This document shows, in pieces, positions 10,997 through 18,968 of a DNA stretch of 37,457 nt (positions within the stretch are counted from its first letter, which is position 1; each line of letters begins with the position of its first letter). The stretch is from NCBI GenBank assembly GCA_025451535.1, contig JANWKE010000079.1, positions 1 to 37,457 on the forward strand, written 5' to 3'. The notes beneath the pieces were generated by a model. It had not been told where the DNA came from. It worked only from the letters and a program-made list of their open reading frames with translations, and ran no database searches. A program made the translations under genes and the position numbers. This DNA comes from Verrucomicrobiia bacterium (lineage in GTDB: Bacteria; Verrucomicrobiota; Verrucomicrobiia; Limisphaerales; UBA11358).

Positions 10997-12529
10997 TTAG
11001 TGATACGTTTGCTTGAACTCGGTCACCGCCGCTTTCAACTCCGCCGCCAGGGCGTCGCTGATGGCCTTCTCGCTGCGGATCTTCGTCAACAAATCCGCTT
11101 TGCGCGTATTGAGGTAGTCGGTGAGTTTGGCCTGAAAATCCTTGATCTTCTCCACCGGCACGTCGTCCATGAAATTATTCTGCACCGTCCAAAGCACCGC
11201 CACCTGCGCCTCCACCGGCAGCGGATGGTATTGTTGCTGCTTGAAAACTTCCACGATGCGCTTGCCGCGCTCGAGTTGCGCCTGTGTCCGGGCGTCGAGG
11301 TCTGAACCAAACTGCGCAAACGCCGCCAGCTCGCGGAACTGCGCCAGGTCGCCCTTGATGCGGCCGGCGACCTGTTTCATCGCCTTGACCTGCGCCGCCG
11401 AGCCGACGCGGCTTACGGACAAACCGACGGAGATCGCCGGACGCACGCCTTGATAAAACAAATCCGTTTCCAGATAAATCTGCCCGTCGGTGATGGAAAT
11501 CACGTTGGTCGGAATGTAAGCCGAGACGTCGCCGGCCTGCGTCTCGATGATGGGCAGCGCGGTGAGCGAACCGTTGCCGTAATTTTCGGAAACGCGCGCA
11601 CTGCGTTCGAGCAGGCGGCTGTGCAGATAAAACACGTCGCCGGGATACGCCTCGCGGCCCGACGGGCGCTTGAGCACGAGCGAAACCTGCCGGTACGCGA
11701 CGGCGTGCTTCGACAAATCGTCGTAAATGATGAGCGCATCCATGCCGTTGTCCATGAACCATTCACCGATGGCCGCGCCGGCGAACGGCACGAGGTATTG
11801 GTTGGTGGCCGAATCGGAGGCCGAAGCGGTCACGACAATGGTGTAAGGCATTGCGCCCGCTTCCTCCAAAACCCCGATGACCCGCGCGATGTTCGACTGT
11901 TTCTGGCCAATGGCGACGTAAATGGAGTACAGCGGCCGGTAATTTTTATCACCCGTCTGCGCGGCGGCCTGATTAAGCCGCGCGTTATTGATAATGGTGT
12001 CCACGCCAATCGTCGTCTTGCCGGTTGAACGATCGCCGATGATCAACTCGCGCTGGCCGCGGCCGATGGGGATCATGGCATCAATGGCCATGATGCCGGT
12101 TTGGACCGGCTGGCTGACGGACTTGCGTTTAATGATGCCGGGCGCGATTTTTTCCACCGGATAAAATCCGCTTTCCTTGATGGCGCCCCTGCCGTCCAGC
12201 GGCTGGCCGAGCGCGTTGACAACGCGGCCGAGCAGGCCTTTGCCGACGGGCACCTGCAACAGCCGGCCCGTCGTGCGAACCTCGTCGCCTTCCTTGATTT
12301 CAGTGTAATCGCCGAGAATGATCGCACCGACCTCGGTTTCTTCCAGATTCAGCGCGATACCGGTGATGCCGTGGCCGAAGTCCAGCATCTCGTTGAGCAT
12401 CGCGTCGGTAAGGCCTTCAATTTTGGCCACGCCGTCGCCGATTTCGCGGACAACGCCGACGTTTTGTTTCGCCGTCGCGAGCTTCACGCCCGCAATTTGG
12501 GCTTCAATTTCCTGCAATAGATTGCTCAT
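10997..12529 (-). CDS. atpA: F1Fo ATP synthase alpha subunit
   Basis: The alpha subunit forms the F1 hexamer with beta and carries non-catalytic nucleotide sites. The 510-residue product shows the Walker A motif [11 protein letters not shown], Walker [18 protein letters not shown] and the signature [17 protein letters not shown]. The length is normal. A purine-rich 'ggaaaagaa' precedes the ATG. It begins 24 nt after atpH and ends 6 nt before the ORF6N start; in most operons atpG would follow here. Confidence 0.98.
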   Translation of the reverse strand: MSNLLQEIEAQIAGVKLATAKQNVGVVREIGDGVAKIEGLTDAMLNEMLDFGHGITGIALNLEETEVGAIILGDYTEIKEGDEVRTTGRLLQVPVGKGLLGRVVNALGQPLDGRGAIKESGFYPVEKIAPGIIKRKSVSQPVQTGIMAIDAMIPIGRGQRELIIGDRSTGKTTIGVDTIINNARLNQAAAQTGDKNYRPLYSIYVAIGQKQSNIARVIGVLEEAGAMPYTIVVTASASDSATNQYLVPFAGAAIGEWFMDNGMDALIIYDDLSKHAVAYRQVSLVLKRPSGREAYPGDVFYLHSRLLERSARVSENYGNGSLTALPIIETQAGDVSAYIPTNVISITDGQIYLETDLFYQGVRPAISVGLSVSRVGSAAQVKAMKQVAGRIKGDLAQFRELAAFAQFGSDLDARTQAQLERGKRIVEVFKQQQYHPLPVEAQVAVLWTVQNNFMDDVPVEKIKDFQAKLTDYLNTRKADLLTKIRSEKAISDALAAELKAAVTEFKQTYH

Positions 12530-12553
12530 AAATGTTTCGTTCTTTTCCGCCGG

Positions 12554-12946
12554 TCAAAAACTTTGTTCCAATTTTTCCAGCCGCATCCGTACGCTGCCGT
12601 CGTAAAGGTCGCTGCCAACCTGGATGCGCAGCCCGCCAATCAGCGCCGGGTTCTGGCTGAACGTGATGTCGGCGCCGGAGCCGTAAATCTTTTTGATTTG
12701 ATTCGCCACGTCCGCCTGCAAATCGGCCGGCAACGGCGTGGCGCTTTCGACGCGCGCGGCGCGCTGTTCCAAATCCAGTTTCACCAGCCGGTGCAGGCGC
12801 GATAAAATTTCCACAAAGCCGTGCGGCTTTTTCGCCAGCAACAAAGTCACGGTCTGCCGGACGCGGTTATCGTCCAGCAAACCGTTCACCCGGCAACTGT
12901 GGAACAGCTGCCGGGCTTCGCGTTGCGCCAGTTTGGAGATTTTCAT
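12554..12946 (-). CDS. atpH: F1Fo ATP synthase delta subunit (OSCP-like), short
   Basis: The delta subunit links the F1 head to the peripheral stalk b subunits. The product has 130 residues; the family is usually about 175-180. The C-terminal half is recognisable (NPALIGGLRIQVGSDLYDGS, then VRMRLEKLEQ), matching the conserved I-G-G-x-x-x-x-x-G-D-x-x-x-D-G-S end. The N-terminal helical domain is shortened by roughly 45-50 residues. The position between atpF and atpA supports the assignment. A repeat element ends 8 nt before its start codon. I see no frameshifted upstream extension, because that stretch is repeat. The missing part may be a lineage trait. Confidence 0.88.
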   Translation of the reverse strand: MKISKLAQREARQLFHSCRVNGLLDDNRVRQTVTLLLAKKPHGFVEILSRLHRLVKLDLEQRAARVESATPLPADLQADVANQIKKIYGSGADITFSQNPALIGGLRIQVGSDLYDGSVRMRLEKLEQSF

Positions 12947-12954
12947 TCCTGCAT

Positions 12955-13008
12955 TTGGTAGGGACGCGCTGCCGCGCGTCCGGCCGACCGGCAGGTCGGC
13001 CCTACCAA
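12955..13008. repeat. Cloverleaf-like palindromic repeat between atpF and atpH
   Basis: An outer stem pairs 'ttggtaggg' (12955-12963) with 'ccctaccaa' (13000-13008). It encloses two further hairpins: 'acgcgc'/'gcgcgt' (12964-12979) and 'ggccgacc'/'ggtcggcc' (about 12982-13000). This resembles mobile REP/BIME-type elements. It sits in the 70-nt gap of an operon, directly before the atpH ribosome-binding region. Confidence 0.85.
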
Positions 13009-13016
13009 TGGTATTT

Positions 13017-13505
13017 TTACGCTGTCAATTGTCTTTCGGTTTCCTCCGCCAGCCGCCGTTGATCTTCCGGTGTTAAAATTTTGCCGGTGACCGTCGTGGT
13101 GGTCTGCACCACCAGGCGCCCAACCTCCCGTTTCAATTCGTCCAGCATCCGGTCGTGGTCCTGGGTGGCGGCTTCGCGCGCCTTGGCGATGATTTGTTCG
13201 GCGGCGGCGACGGCCTTTTGCGTCTCGACTTCGCGCACACGGGTCGCGGCGGCCCGTGCCTCCTCAATCATTTTGTCGGCGAGGTCACCGGCCTGGGACA
13301 ATACCGCCTGGCGGTCAGTCTCGGTCTTGGCGAGTTGCGCCTTGATCTTCTCGGCGTTGGCCAGGCTTTCGGCGATTTTCTGCCGGCGCGCTTCGAGCAT
13401 GGCGAAGACGGGTCGGTAGGCAAAACGCCACAAGAAGAACAGCACGACGGAAAAACTGATCGTCTGCGCGAGCAGGATCTTCCACTGGATTCCTAAAGCG
13501 TCCAT
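13017..13505 (-). CDS. atpF: F1Fo ATP synthase b subunit
   Basis: The b subunit forms the peripheral stalk that holds F1 against the membrane a-c complex. The 162-residue product has one N-terminal membrane helix (about 8-28, LLAQTISFSVVLFFLWRFAY) and a long charged, Ala-rich coiled coil (about 30-150). This is the standard architecture and length. It follows atpE by 7 nt. Only one b-type gene is present, so there is no b' paralogue. Confidence 0.95.
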   Translation of the reverse strand: MDALGIQWKILLAQTISFSVVLFFLWRFAYRPVFAMLEARRQKIAESLANAEKIKAQLAKTETDRQAVLSQAGDLADKMIEEARAAATRVREVETQKAVAAAEQIIAKAREAATQDHDRMLDELKREVGRLVVQTTTTVTGKILTPEDQRRLAEETERQLTA

Positions 13506-13512
13506 GGCGGGA

Positions 13513-13728
13513 TTATTTTACGACGAGCCACGCGATGACCGCCCAGCCTTCCGCCAGGGCGATGCCAACGAACATGAACGTCAGGATTTTACCGAACATT
13601 CCGGGATTGCGGCTCATGGCGATGACGCCACCGGCCGTGGCGATGCCGATGCCGATGGCCGCGCCGCCGAAGGCCAGGCCGATGTGAATGTTGCCGGCAA
13701 TGCTGCCGGCTGCTTGTGCGAGCATCAT
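13513..13728 (-). CDS. atpE: F1Fo ATP synthase c subunit (proteolipid ring)
   Basis: The c subunit forms the rotating membrane ring. The 71-residue product is a two-helix hairpin: a Gly/Ala-rich first helix (GLAFGGAAIGIGIATAGGV), the polar loop SRNPG, and a second helix with the ion-binding Glu in GIALAEGWAVIAWL. The Gln and Ser/Thr-Tyr ligands that mark Na+ rings are not evident, so H+ coupling is more likely. Two ATGs are adjacent; 'agaaagaga' upstream serves as the ribosome-binding site. Confidence 0.95.
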   Translation of the reverse strand: MMLAQAAGSIAGNIHIGLAFGGAAIGIGIATAGGVIAMSRNPGMFGKILTFMFVGIALAEGWAVIAWLVVK

Positions 13729-13795
13729 AATTTTCTCTTTCTGTTGGTTTTGGTTGACGCCCTGGCATTCTGCGCCGGAGCAAATTTAAAATTGT

Positions 13796-14749
13796 TCAAT
13801 GGCCGTTTTCCTCGGTGTGCGTGCACATCGTGCCGACGAACGCCACGACCAGCATGGCAAAGACAAACGCCTGCACGATGCAGACGAATGTCTCGTAAAA
13901 ATACATGAACGACGAAAGGACCAGGCTTAACAGTAGCGATTGGTTATGGAATATCATGTCCAGAATGCTTTCACCGGCGAAAATATTGCCGTAAAGGCGC
14001 ATGGCCAGCGCCACCGGCCGCGCGAAGCCGATGGAAAGCAATTCCATCGCCCCGATGAAAACAAACAACAGGAAAAAAAGGGGATAAGCCCACTTGTTCG
14101 TCTGCATCTTCACGCCGAAAATGTGTTTGATGAGCCCCCAAAACCCGTCGAAGCGCACCGCCCAGTAAAGGCTCATCACCAAAAAAATCCCGGCCATCGC
14201 CACGGTCAGGTTTGCATCGGTGGTCGGAGGGCGAAAGAACGGCGTGAACTGTCCGTTGTGATACGAGCCGATGCTGCCGACGCCCGGAACCAGATCCACC
14301 AGGTTCGAAACCACAATGAAAATGAAAAAAGTTGTTGCGAAGGGGAAAACCCAGCCTGCGACCCGTTTGTCGAGGATGTCGTTAATCAACCTTTCCCAGG
14401 CTTCAATGAGCGTCTCCATCAGGTTTTGTCCCCCGGACGGAATTTCCCTGATGCTTTTCCACGTCGTCACGCGAACAATAACAATGATGAGTGCCGCGAC
14501 AATCCACGTGCAAATCATCGAATTGGTCACCGGCAACCCCAGAACCGTGAACAGCACCGGCGGGGCGGCGGGCACAAGTTCCGAACCGGCTCCGGCCTTC
14601 CCGACCGGGGTCCCCTCGGCCGCCGGAGCACCGGAGGTCGGAGCTGAGGGCCCTGCCGCTGGCGGAGACGCCGGCTGCGCCTTCAAGCTCACCGCAAAAA
14701 CCGCGGCGAAGAATGCACAGGCCAATATGATTGTGCCGAATCGTTTCAC
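13796..14749 (-). CDS. atpB: F1Fo ATP synthase a subunit with N-terminal extension
   Basis: The a subunit forms the half-channels for ion flow against the c ring. The 317-residue product starts at a GTG, with 'aaggga' about 10 nt upstream. It opens with a signal-peptide-like segment (MKRFGTIILACAFFAAVFAV) followed by a Pro/Ala/Gly-rich stretch (about 25-65). The usual membrane core then follows. The essential Arg lies in ARPVALAMRLYGNIFAGE. The extension makes it longer than the roughly 230-270 residues common in the family. It is the first gene of the atp operon; no atpI is visible upstream. Confidence 0.95.
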   Translation of the reverse strand: MKRFGTIILACAFFAAVFAVSLKAQPASPPAAGPSAPTSGAPAAEGTPVGKAGAGSELVPAAPPVLFTVLGLPVTNSMICTWIVAALIIVIVRVTTWKSIREIPSGGQNLMETLIEAWERLINDILDKRVAGWVFPFATTFFIFIVVSNLVDLVPGVGSIGSYHNGQFTPFFRPPTTDANLTVAMAGIFLVMSLYWAVRFDGFWGLIKHIFGVKMQTNKWAYPLFFLLFVFIGAMELLSIGFARPVALAMRLYGNIFAGESILDMIFHNQSLLLSLVLSSFMYFYETFVCIVQAFVFAMLVVAFVGTMCTHTEENGH

Positions 14750-14759
14750 TTATATAAGT
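14748..14759. promoter_or_regulatory. Perfect 12-bp palindrome at the atpB start codon
   Basis: 'acttatataagt' is fully self-complementary and overlaps the GTG start of atpB. Its position suits an operator or a translation-controlling site, but chance is possible in this AT-rich patch. About 100 nt upstream (14859-14864 on the minus strand) is a TTGTCA that could be a -35, without a convincing -10. Confidence 0.35.
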
Positions 14760-14886
14760 CCCTTCAGTCCACACGGATTGCCTGTTTGGGCAAACCGGAT
14801 TGCGGGCCTGAAAGGCTGAAAAGATTGCCTGGTCGTGAAATAATTCACAAGCAATTTTTGACAAAATTTGGGCCGGGGTGGGAGGA

Positions 14887-15750
14887 TTAAAAGCATTCCT
14901 GGCGCAATGATTCCGGCGTTTTCCCGCTGGCGCGCAGCGTCCGCAAGCTCAGGGCGTCGTAACGCTTGGCCAGCCGCTCGCCGGTTTTGTCGCACATCAA
15001 GGGGCAGTGAAAAAAAGCAGGTGGGTTCAGGCCGAGCGCGCGGTAAAGCAAAATCTGCCGGGCCGTGCTCACCAGCAGGTCCGCCCCGCGCACCGCCTCG
15101 GCGATTTGCATCGCCGCGTCATCCACCACACAGGCCAATTGATACGCCGGAACATCGTCATGCCGCCAGACGACAAAATCACCAAAATGCCCGCCGGCGA
15201 CGAACTGCTGCGGCCCCAAATTCCCGTCGGTGAATGAAATGGTTGTACCGTCGGGAACACGGAAGCGCCAGTTGAAGCGGGTTGAAGGTTGAAGGTTGAG
15301 AGCTGAGGTTTCTTTATTCCGGCAGGTGCCGGGATAAATCGGTTCGTTGTCTTCGCCAAGATTCGGCGCGCTGGCGGCCTGCCGGACGTCCTTACGCGAA
15401 CACGTGCACGGATAAATGAACCCGCCGTGGCGCAATTTTTCCAGGGCCGCGCGATAAAGGTGAAATCGCCCGCTTTGATGGTAAGGCGCGAAGGGGCCGC
15501 CGCAATCCGGCCCTTCCTGACATTCAAAACCGAACCAGTGCAGGTCTTCGATCATTTGTGAAACGAACTCCAGCTTGAAGCGCGTGGAATCAATGTCTTC
15601 GTTCCGCAAAACCAGCGTGCCGCCATTCGCTCGTGCCCGTTCCTGCGCCGTCCAGAATGTCCGGGCGTGGCCCAGATGCAGATAGCCCGTCGGCGACGGC
15701 GCGAGTCGTCCGCGATATTGGCGATCGACGGGGGCGGATCCGGAATTCAT
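14887..15750 (-). CDS. gluQ: Glutamyl-Q tRNA(Asp) synthetase
   Basis: GluQ activates glutamate and attaches it to queuosine at position 34 of tRNA(Asp). The protein is a GluRS catalytic core without the anticodon-binding domain. From the ATG at 15750 it has 287 residues (an ATG at 15810 would give 307). Visible motifs are the HIGH-class PSPTGYLHLGHA, the Cys-rich zinc site (YPCTCSRKDV and YPGTCR), and KTGERLAKRYDA at the KMSKS position. A short stretch (SALNLQPSTRFN) in a variable loop is encoded by a repeat at 15271-15308. The 15750 start overlaps the upstream region of the divergent GH51 gene. A true GltX is also in the window, which supports the specialised role. Confidence 0.92.
   Translation of the reverse strand: MNSGSAPVDRQYRGRLAPSPTGYLHLGHARTFWTAQERARANGGTLVLRNEDIDSTRFKLEFVSQMIEDLHWFGFECQEGPDCGGPFAPYHQSGRFHLYRAALEKLRHGGFIYPCTCSRKDVRQAASAPNLGEDNEPIYPGTCRNKETSALNLQPSTRFNWRFRVPDGTTISFTDGNLGPQQFVAGGHFGDFVVWRHDDVPAYQLACVVDDAAMQIAEAVRGADLLVSTARQILLYRALGLNPPAFFHCPLMCDKTGERLAKRYDALSLRTLRASGKTPESLRQECF
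15271..15308. repeat. In-frame 'gttgaag' repeat inside gluQ
   Basis: The plus strand reads 'gttgaagcgggttgaaggtt' and continues 'gaaggttgagagctgagg', a run of gttgaag/gttgag units. The reverse complement has the same ctcaacc/cttcaac units as the segment in panE at 22049-22078. It adds about 12 residues in a loop between the zinc site and the next beta strand. Confidence 0.7.
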
Positions 15751-15862
15751 GCCGGGAATTAACAACGAAGGAGCCAGGGAACAAAGTTTTTTCCGTTTAC
15801 TGAAAATCAATGTCGCTCGGATTAATGATGGACTTTTGCCGCGAAAAATTCATTTTTTTGCC

Positions 15863-17989
15863 ATGCTTACGATTCATTTGCCTGGAAAGCAATTGTCCAC
15901 CCAACTTGCTCTATTGCTGGCCGTCATGGCCAGCCCGACCATCCCGCTGAACGCCCAAACCAATGCCGATTTTGGGGCGACCAACTCTGCCGAAGTTCAT
16001 TCGAATTCCATCCCTGTGTTGCAGATCAAGGCCGACCGGGTCACCGCCCGCGTCAGCCCGATGCTCTACGGTTTGATGACGGAGGAAATCAATTATTCGT
16101 ACGAAGGCGGGCTTTATGGCGAGCTGGTGCGGAACCGGACATTCCGGGCGAATCGGACCAATGCGATGTATTGGAGCGCCATGAACGGTTCGATCTCCCT
16201 CGACACGAACCAGCCGCTGAATTCGGCTCTGAACGTGAGCCTGAAACTGGATACGAGCAAGGCTTCGGAAAAGGCGCCGGTGAGCATCGCCAACGACGGT
16301 TTCTGGGGAATTCCTGTAAAACCGAACACGACCTATCGCGCGTCATTTTACGCCAAAGGCAAGCACTTCCGCGGTCCGCTGACCGTCAGCCTCGTCCATG
16401 TGGTTGACTCCCACAACGTGACCGTCAAACCACCAACGGGATTCCAGTTCTTTCCCGGCGAGGTGACCGAGTCCATCGCCAGCGCCACCGTCCCAAAAAT
16501 TTCCAGCGAATGGCAAAAGTATGAAGTCGTGCTGACAACTGGCGGCCTCGATTCCTCCAAAAACAACCGGCTGGTGATTTCCACGACGAAGCCGGGGACA
16601 TTTTTCAGCAGGCAGGGGACCGTCTGGTTCCAGCAGGTTTCACTGTTCCCGCCGACCTACCACGGCCGCCCGAACGGCAATCGGGTTGACCTTATGCAGT
16701 TGCTGGCCGACATGCACCCGGCGTTCCTGCGGTTTCCCGGCGGTAATTACCTCGAAGGCGAGTACCTCAACGAGCGCTTTGACTGGAAGAAAACCATCGG
16801 GGACGTTTCGCAGCGCCCCGGCCATCGCAGCCCGTGGGGCTACTGGTCCACGGATGGCATGGGGCTGCTGGAATTTCTCGAATGGTGCGAGGATTTGCAA
16901 ATGCAACCGGTGCTGGCAGTTTATGCAGGTTATTCGCTGCGCCACGATTACGTCAAACCCGGCCCCGACCTTGAGCCCTACGTTCAAGACGCGCTCGACG
17001 AAATTGAATATGTGACTGGCGGCCCGGACACGAAGTGGGGTGCGCAGCGCGCCAGGGACGGCCATCCCGCGCCATTTGTTTTGAATTACGCCGAAGTCGG
17101 CAATGAAGATTGGTTTGACCGGTCCGGCAGCTACGATGGACGGTTCACGCAATTTTACGATGCGATCAAGGCGAAATATCCCGACCTGCAGGTCATCGCC
17201 ACGGCGCGGGTGAAAAGCCGCGAGCCGGACTTGATGGACGAACATTATTACCGTTCGCAGGAGGAAATGGAGGCGCAGTCGCACCTGTATGACACGCGGC
17301 CGCGCGGCGGCAAGACCAGGGTCTTCGTCGGTGAATGGGCCACCCGCGTCGGCTCGCCCACACCCAACATGGCGGGCGCGCTGGGTGACGCCGCGTGGAT
17401 GTGCTGCATGGAGCGCAACTCCGACCTGGTGGTCATGTCGAGTTACGCACCGCTTTTCGTCAACGTGAGCGATCTCCAGCGGGGCGGTTCAATGCAATGG
17501 CGTAGCGACCTGATCGGTTATGATGCTCTCACCAGCTACGGCTCGCCATCCTACTACGCCCAAAAGATGTTCAGCACACACCATGGCGACGAGGTGCTGG
17601 CGACCGAGGCGCAGGGTATTCCGACCTACACCTGGCACCCGCCCGCTCGCCGTCGGAATGGCGTAGAGCCGGCGCCGCCGTCCGCTCTGGAAGTGCCGAC
17701 GCTGTTTTTTGACGCCACGCGGGACAGCGCGAGCGGCACGATTTATCTGAAAGTCGTAAGCCGCCTCAACACGCCGCAAACGGTGAAAATTGAAATCAAC
17801 GGTGTTTCTGCCGTTGAATCCGAAGGCACGTCAACCGTGATGCAGGCGGGCAGCCCGGACGACACTAATTCCCTGCAAGAACCGACAAAAATCGTTCCGA
17901 CTACCGAAACAGTTGACGGACTCGGCGCTGATTTTACCCGTGAATTCCCACGTTACTCCATCACAATTTTAGAGTTAAAGGCAAAATAA
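15863..17989 (+). CDS. GH51 alpha-L-arabinofuranosidase, secreted
   Basis: GH51 enzymes remove arabinofuranosyl side chains from plant polysaccharides such as arabinan and arabinoxylan. The start at 15863 gives 708 residues and a signal peptide (KQLSTQLALLLAVMASPTIP). An ATG at 15749 is in frame but would put 38 hydrophilic residues before it. A family-typical N-terminal segment (VSPMLYGLMTEEINYSYEGG) is followed by a carbohydrate-binding-like beta domain (about 110-260) and a TIM barrel. Acid/base Glu415 lies in EVGNEDWF and nucleophile Glu491 in FVGEWATR. The C-terminal beta domain is present. Together with the GH2 gene it suggests plant-polymer use. Confidence 0.93.
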   Translation: MLTIHLPGKQLSTQLALLLAVMASPTIPLNAQTNADFGATNSAEVHSNSIPVLQIKADRVTARVSPMLYGLMTEEINYSYEGGLYGELVRNRTFRANRTNAMYWSAMNGSISLDTNQPLNSALNVSLKLDTSKASEKAPVSIANDGFWGIPVKPNTTYRASFYAKGKHFRGPLTVSLVHVVDSHNVTVKPPTGFQFFPGEVTESIASATVPKISSEWQKYEVVLTTGGLDSSKNNRLVISTTKPGTFFSRQGTVWFQQVSLFPPTYHGRPNGNRVDLMQLLADMHPAFLRFPGGNYLEGEYLNERFDWKKTIGDVSQRPGHRSPWGYWSTDGMGLLEFLEWCEDLQMQPVLAVYAGYSLRHDYVKPGPDLEPYVQDALDEIEYVTGGPDTKWGAQRARDGHPAPFVLNYAEVGNEDWFDRSGSYDGRFTQFYDAIKAKYPDLQVIATARVKSREPDLMDEHYYRSQEEMEAQSHLYDTRPRGGKTRVFVGEWATRVGSPTPNMAGALGDAAWMCCMERNSDLVVMSSYAPLFVNVSDLQRGGSMQWRSDLIGYDALTSYGSPSYYAQKMFSTHHGDEVLATEAQGIPTYTWHPPARRRNGVEPAPPSALEVPTLFFDATRDSASGTIYLKVVSRLNTPQTVKIEINGVSAVESEGTSTVMQAGSPDDTNSLQEPTKIVPTTETVDGLGADFTREFPRYSITILELKAK

Positions 17990-17995
17990 TCTTTG

Positions 17996-18056
17996 TAGCA
18001 GCGGATCTGAGTCCGCTCTAAAAGAACCAAGCCGGCTTACGTCCGGCCACCCGCAA
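17996..18056. repeat. Two-hairpin repeat between convergent genes, copy 1
   Basis: It starts 'gtagcagcggatctgagtcc'. Hairpin 1 pairs 'agcgga' (18001-18006) with 'tccgct' (18013-18018); hairpin 2 pairs 'gccgg' (18032-18036) with 'ccggc' (18044-18048). It lies between the ends of GH51 (plus) and the RmlD-like gene (minus). A related copy lies at 34438-34500, also between convergent genes. Confidence 0.75.
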
Positions 18057-18968
18057 TCAAAATGGCTCAGCGGGATGTGCCGCCAGCCATGCGCCGAAGC
18101 CGGGCAGGGGTTTGGATAAAATCTGCTGGACCCTGGAAATATCCAATGAGGTATCTGGCGCTCGTGGCGGGCCGGGAAAATCCCCCGCCGAGCCGGGTTC
18201 AATGTTTGCCTTGAATTCGGGCCGGCGTTGGGCCAGAAGTTGCCCGATTTGCCAGCGCGACAGTTTTTCCGCCCCGGCCACGTGAAATAATCCGGCATGG
18301 TTTTGGGTTGCCAATTCCCAAACCGCGCGCGCCGTTTCGCCGGCGAAAATCGGGCAGCGAAATTCGTCCGTGAATAATTTCATTTTCCGCCCCGTTTTCC
18401 AGGCCAACCACAGCTGTTCGTTGAAGCCGCGATTGCCCGCAAGCGAAATACCGCCGTTGATGGAAGTGCGCACGACCAGATGCCGCGGATTTTTCAGGAT
18501 AATTTGTTCGGCGACAGCCTTGGTTTCGCCGTAAATGTGGATCGGCTTCACCGGGTCGGTCTCGGCATAATTTCCCTTCCGGCCGTCGAAAACCAGGTCC
18601 GTCGAAAAGAAAACGAACGGAACGTCCGCCGCCAGCTCCGCAAGCAATTCGGGGACTTCGACATTTACCCGCCGGGCGAGGGCGGGATCGGCCTGGGTTT
18701 CCGCAATGCCGCTCATGGCGGCACAGTGAATGACCAGTTGCGGCTGGTCTTTCCGGAACTCGCGGCGGACGGCGGCGAAATCGAGCAGTTCAAGCTGTAC
18801 GCGTGTCAATGCCCGCACTCGCCAGGTCGGCGCAAGTTCCGGCGCTGTCCGGACCAGGTAGTTTCCGATAAGTCCGTTCGCGCCGGTGAGCCAGACCAGG
18901 GATTTTGGGCCCGGGTTAGTCGACGAACCGTTTGGTGAGGTTGCCATAGGCATCAATCCGGCGGTCAC
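18057..18968 (-). CDS. RmlD-like NAD(P)-dependent sugar nucleotide reductase
   Basis: The 303-residue product is an extended short-chain dehydrogenase of the dTDP-4-dehydrorhamnose reductase type. The dinucleotide-binding motif TGANGLIG is at 28-35, the RmlD-like FFSTDLVFDG at 120-129, and the catalytic Tyr146/Lys150 in YGETK. No rmlA, rmlB or rmlC is nearby, so rhamnose synthesis is not supported by context. The annotated start overlaps the upstream nitrilase by about 50 nt; the ATG at 18947 would cut this to about 30. The overlap implies co-translation with the nitrilase. The true substrate is unknown. Confidence 0.85.
   Translation of the reverse strand: MTAGLMPMATSPNGSSTNPGPKSLVWLTGANGLIGNYLVRTAPELAPTWRVRALTRVQLELLDFAAVRREFRKDQPQLVIHCAAMSGIAETQADPALARRVNVEVPELLAELAADVPFVFFSTDLVFDGRKGNYAETDPVKPIHIYGETKAVAEQIILKNPRHLVVRTSINGGISLAGNRGFNEQLWLAWKTGRKMKLFTDEFRCPIFAGETARAVWELATQNHAGLFHVAGAEKLSRWQIGQLLAQRRPEFKANIEPGSAGDFPGPPRAPDTSLDISRVQQILSKPLPGFGAWLAAHPAEPF

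Noticed and set aside
18057-18968. Rhamnose synthesis cluster
   Set aside because: Only an RmlD-like protein is present; rmlA, rmlB and rmlC are absent, and the neighbours are a kinase and a nitrilase.
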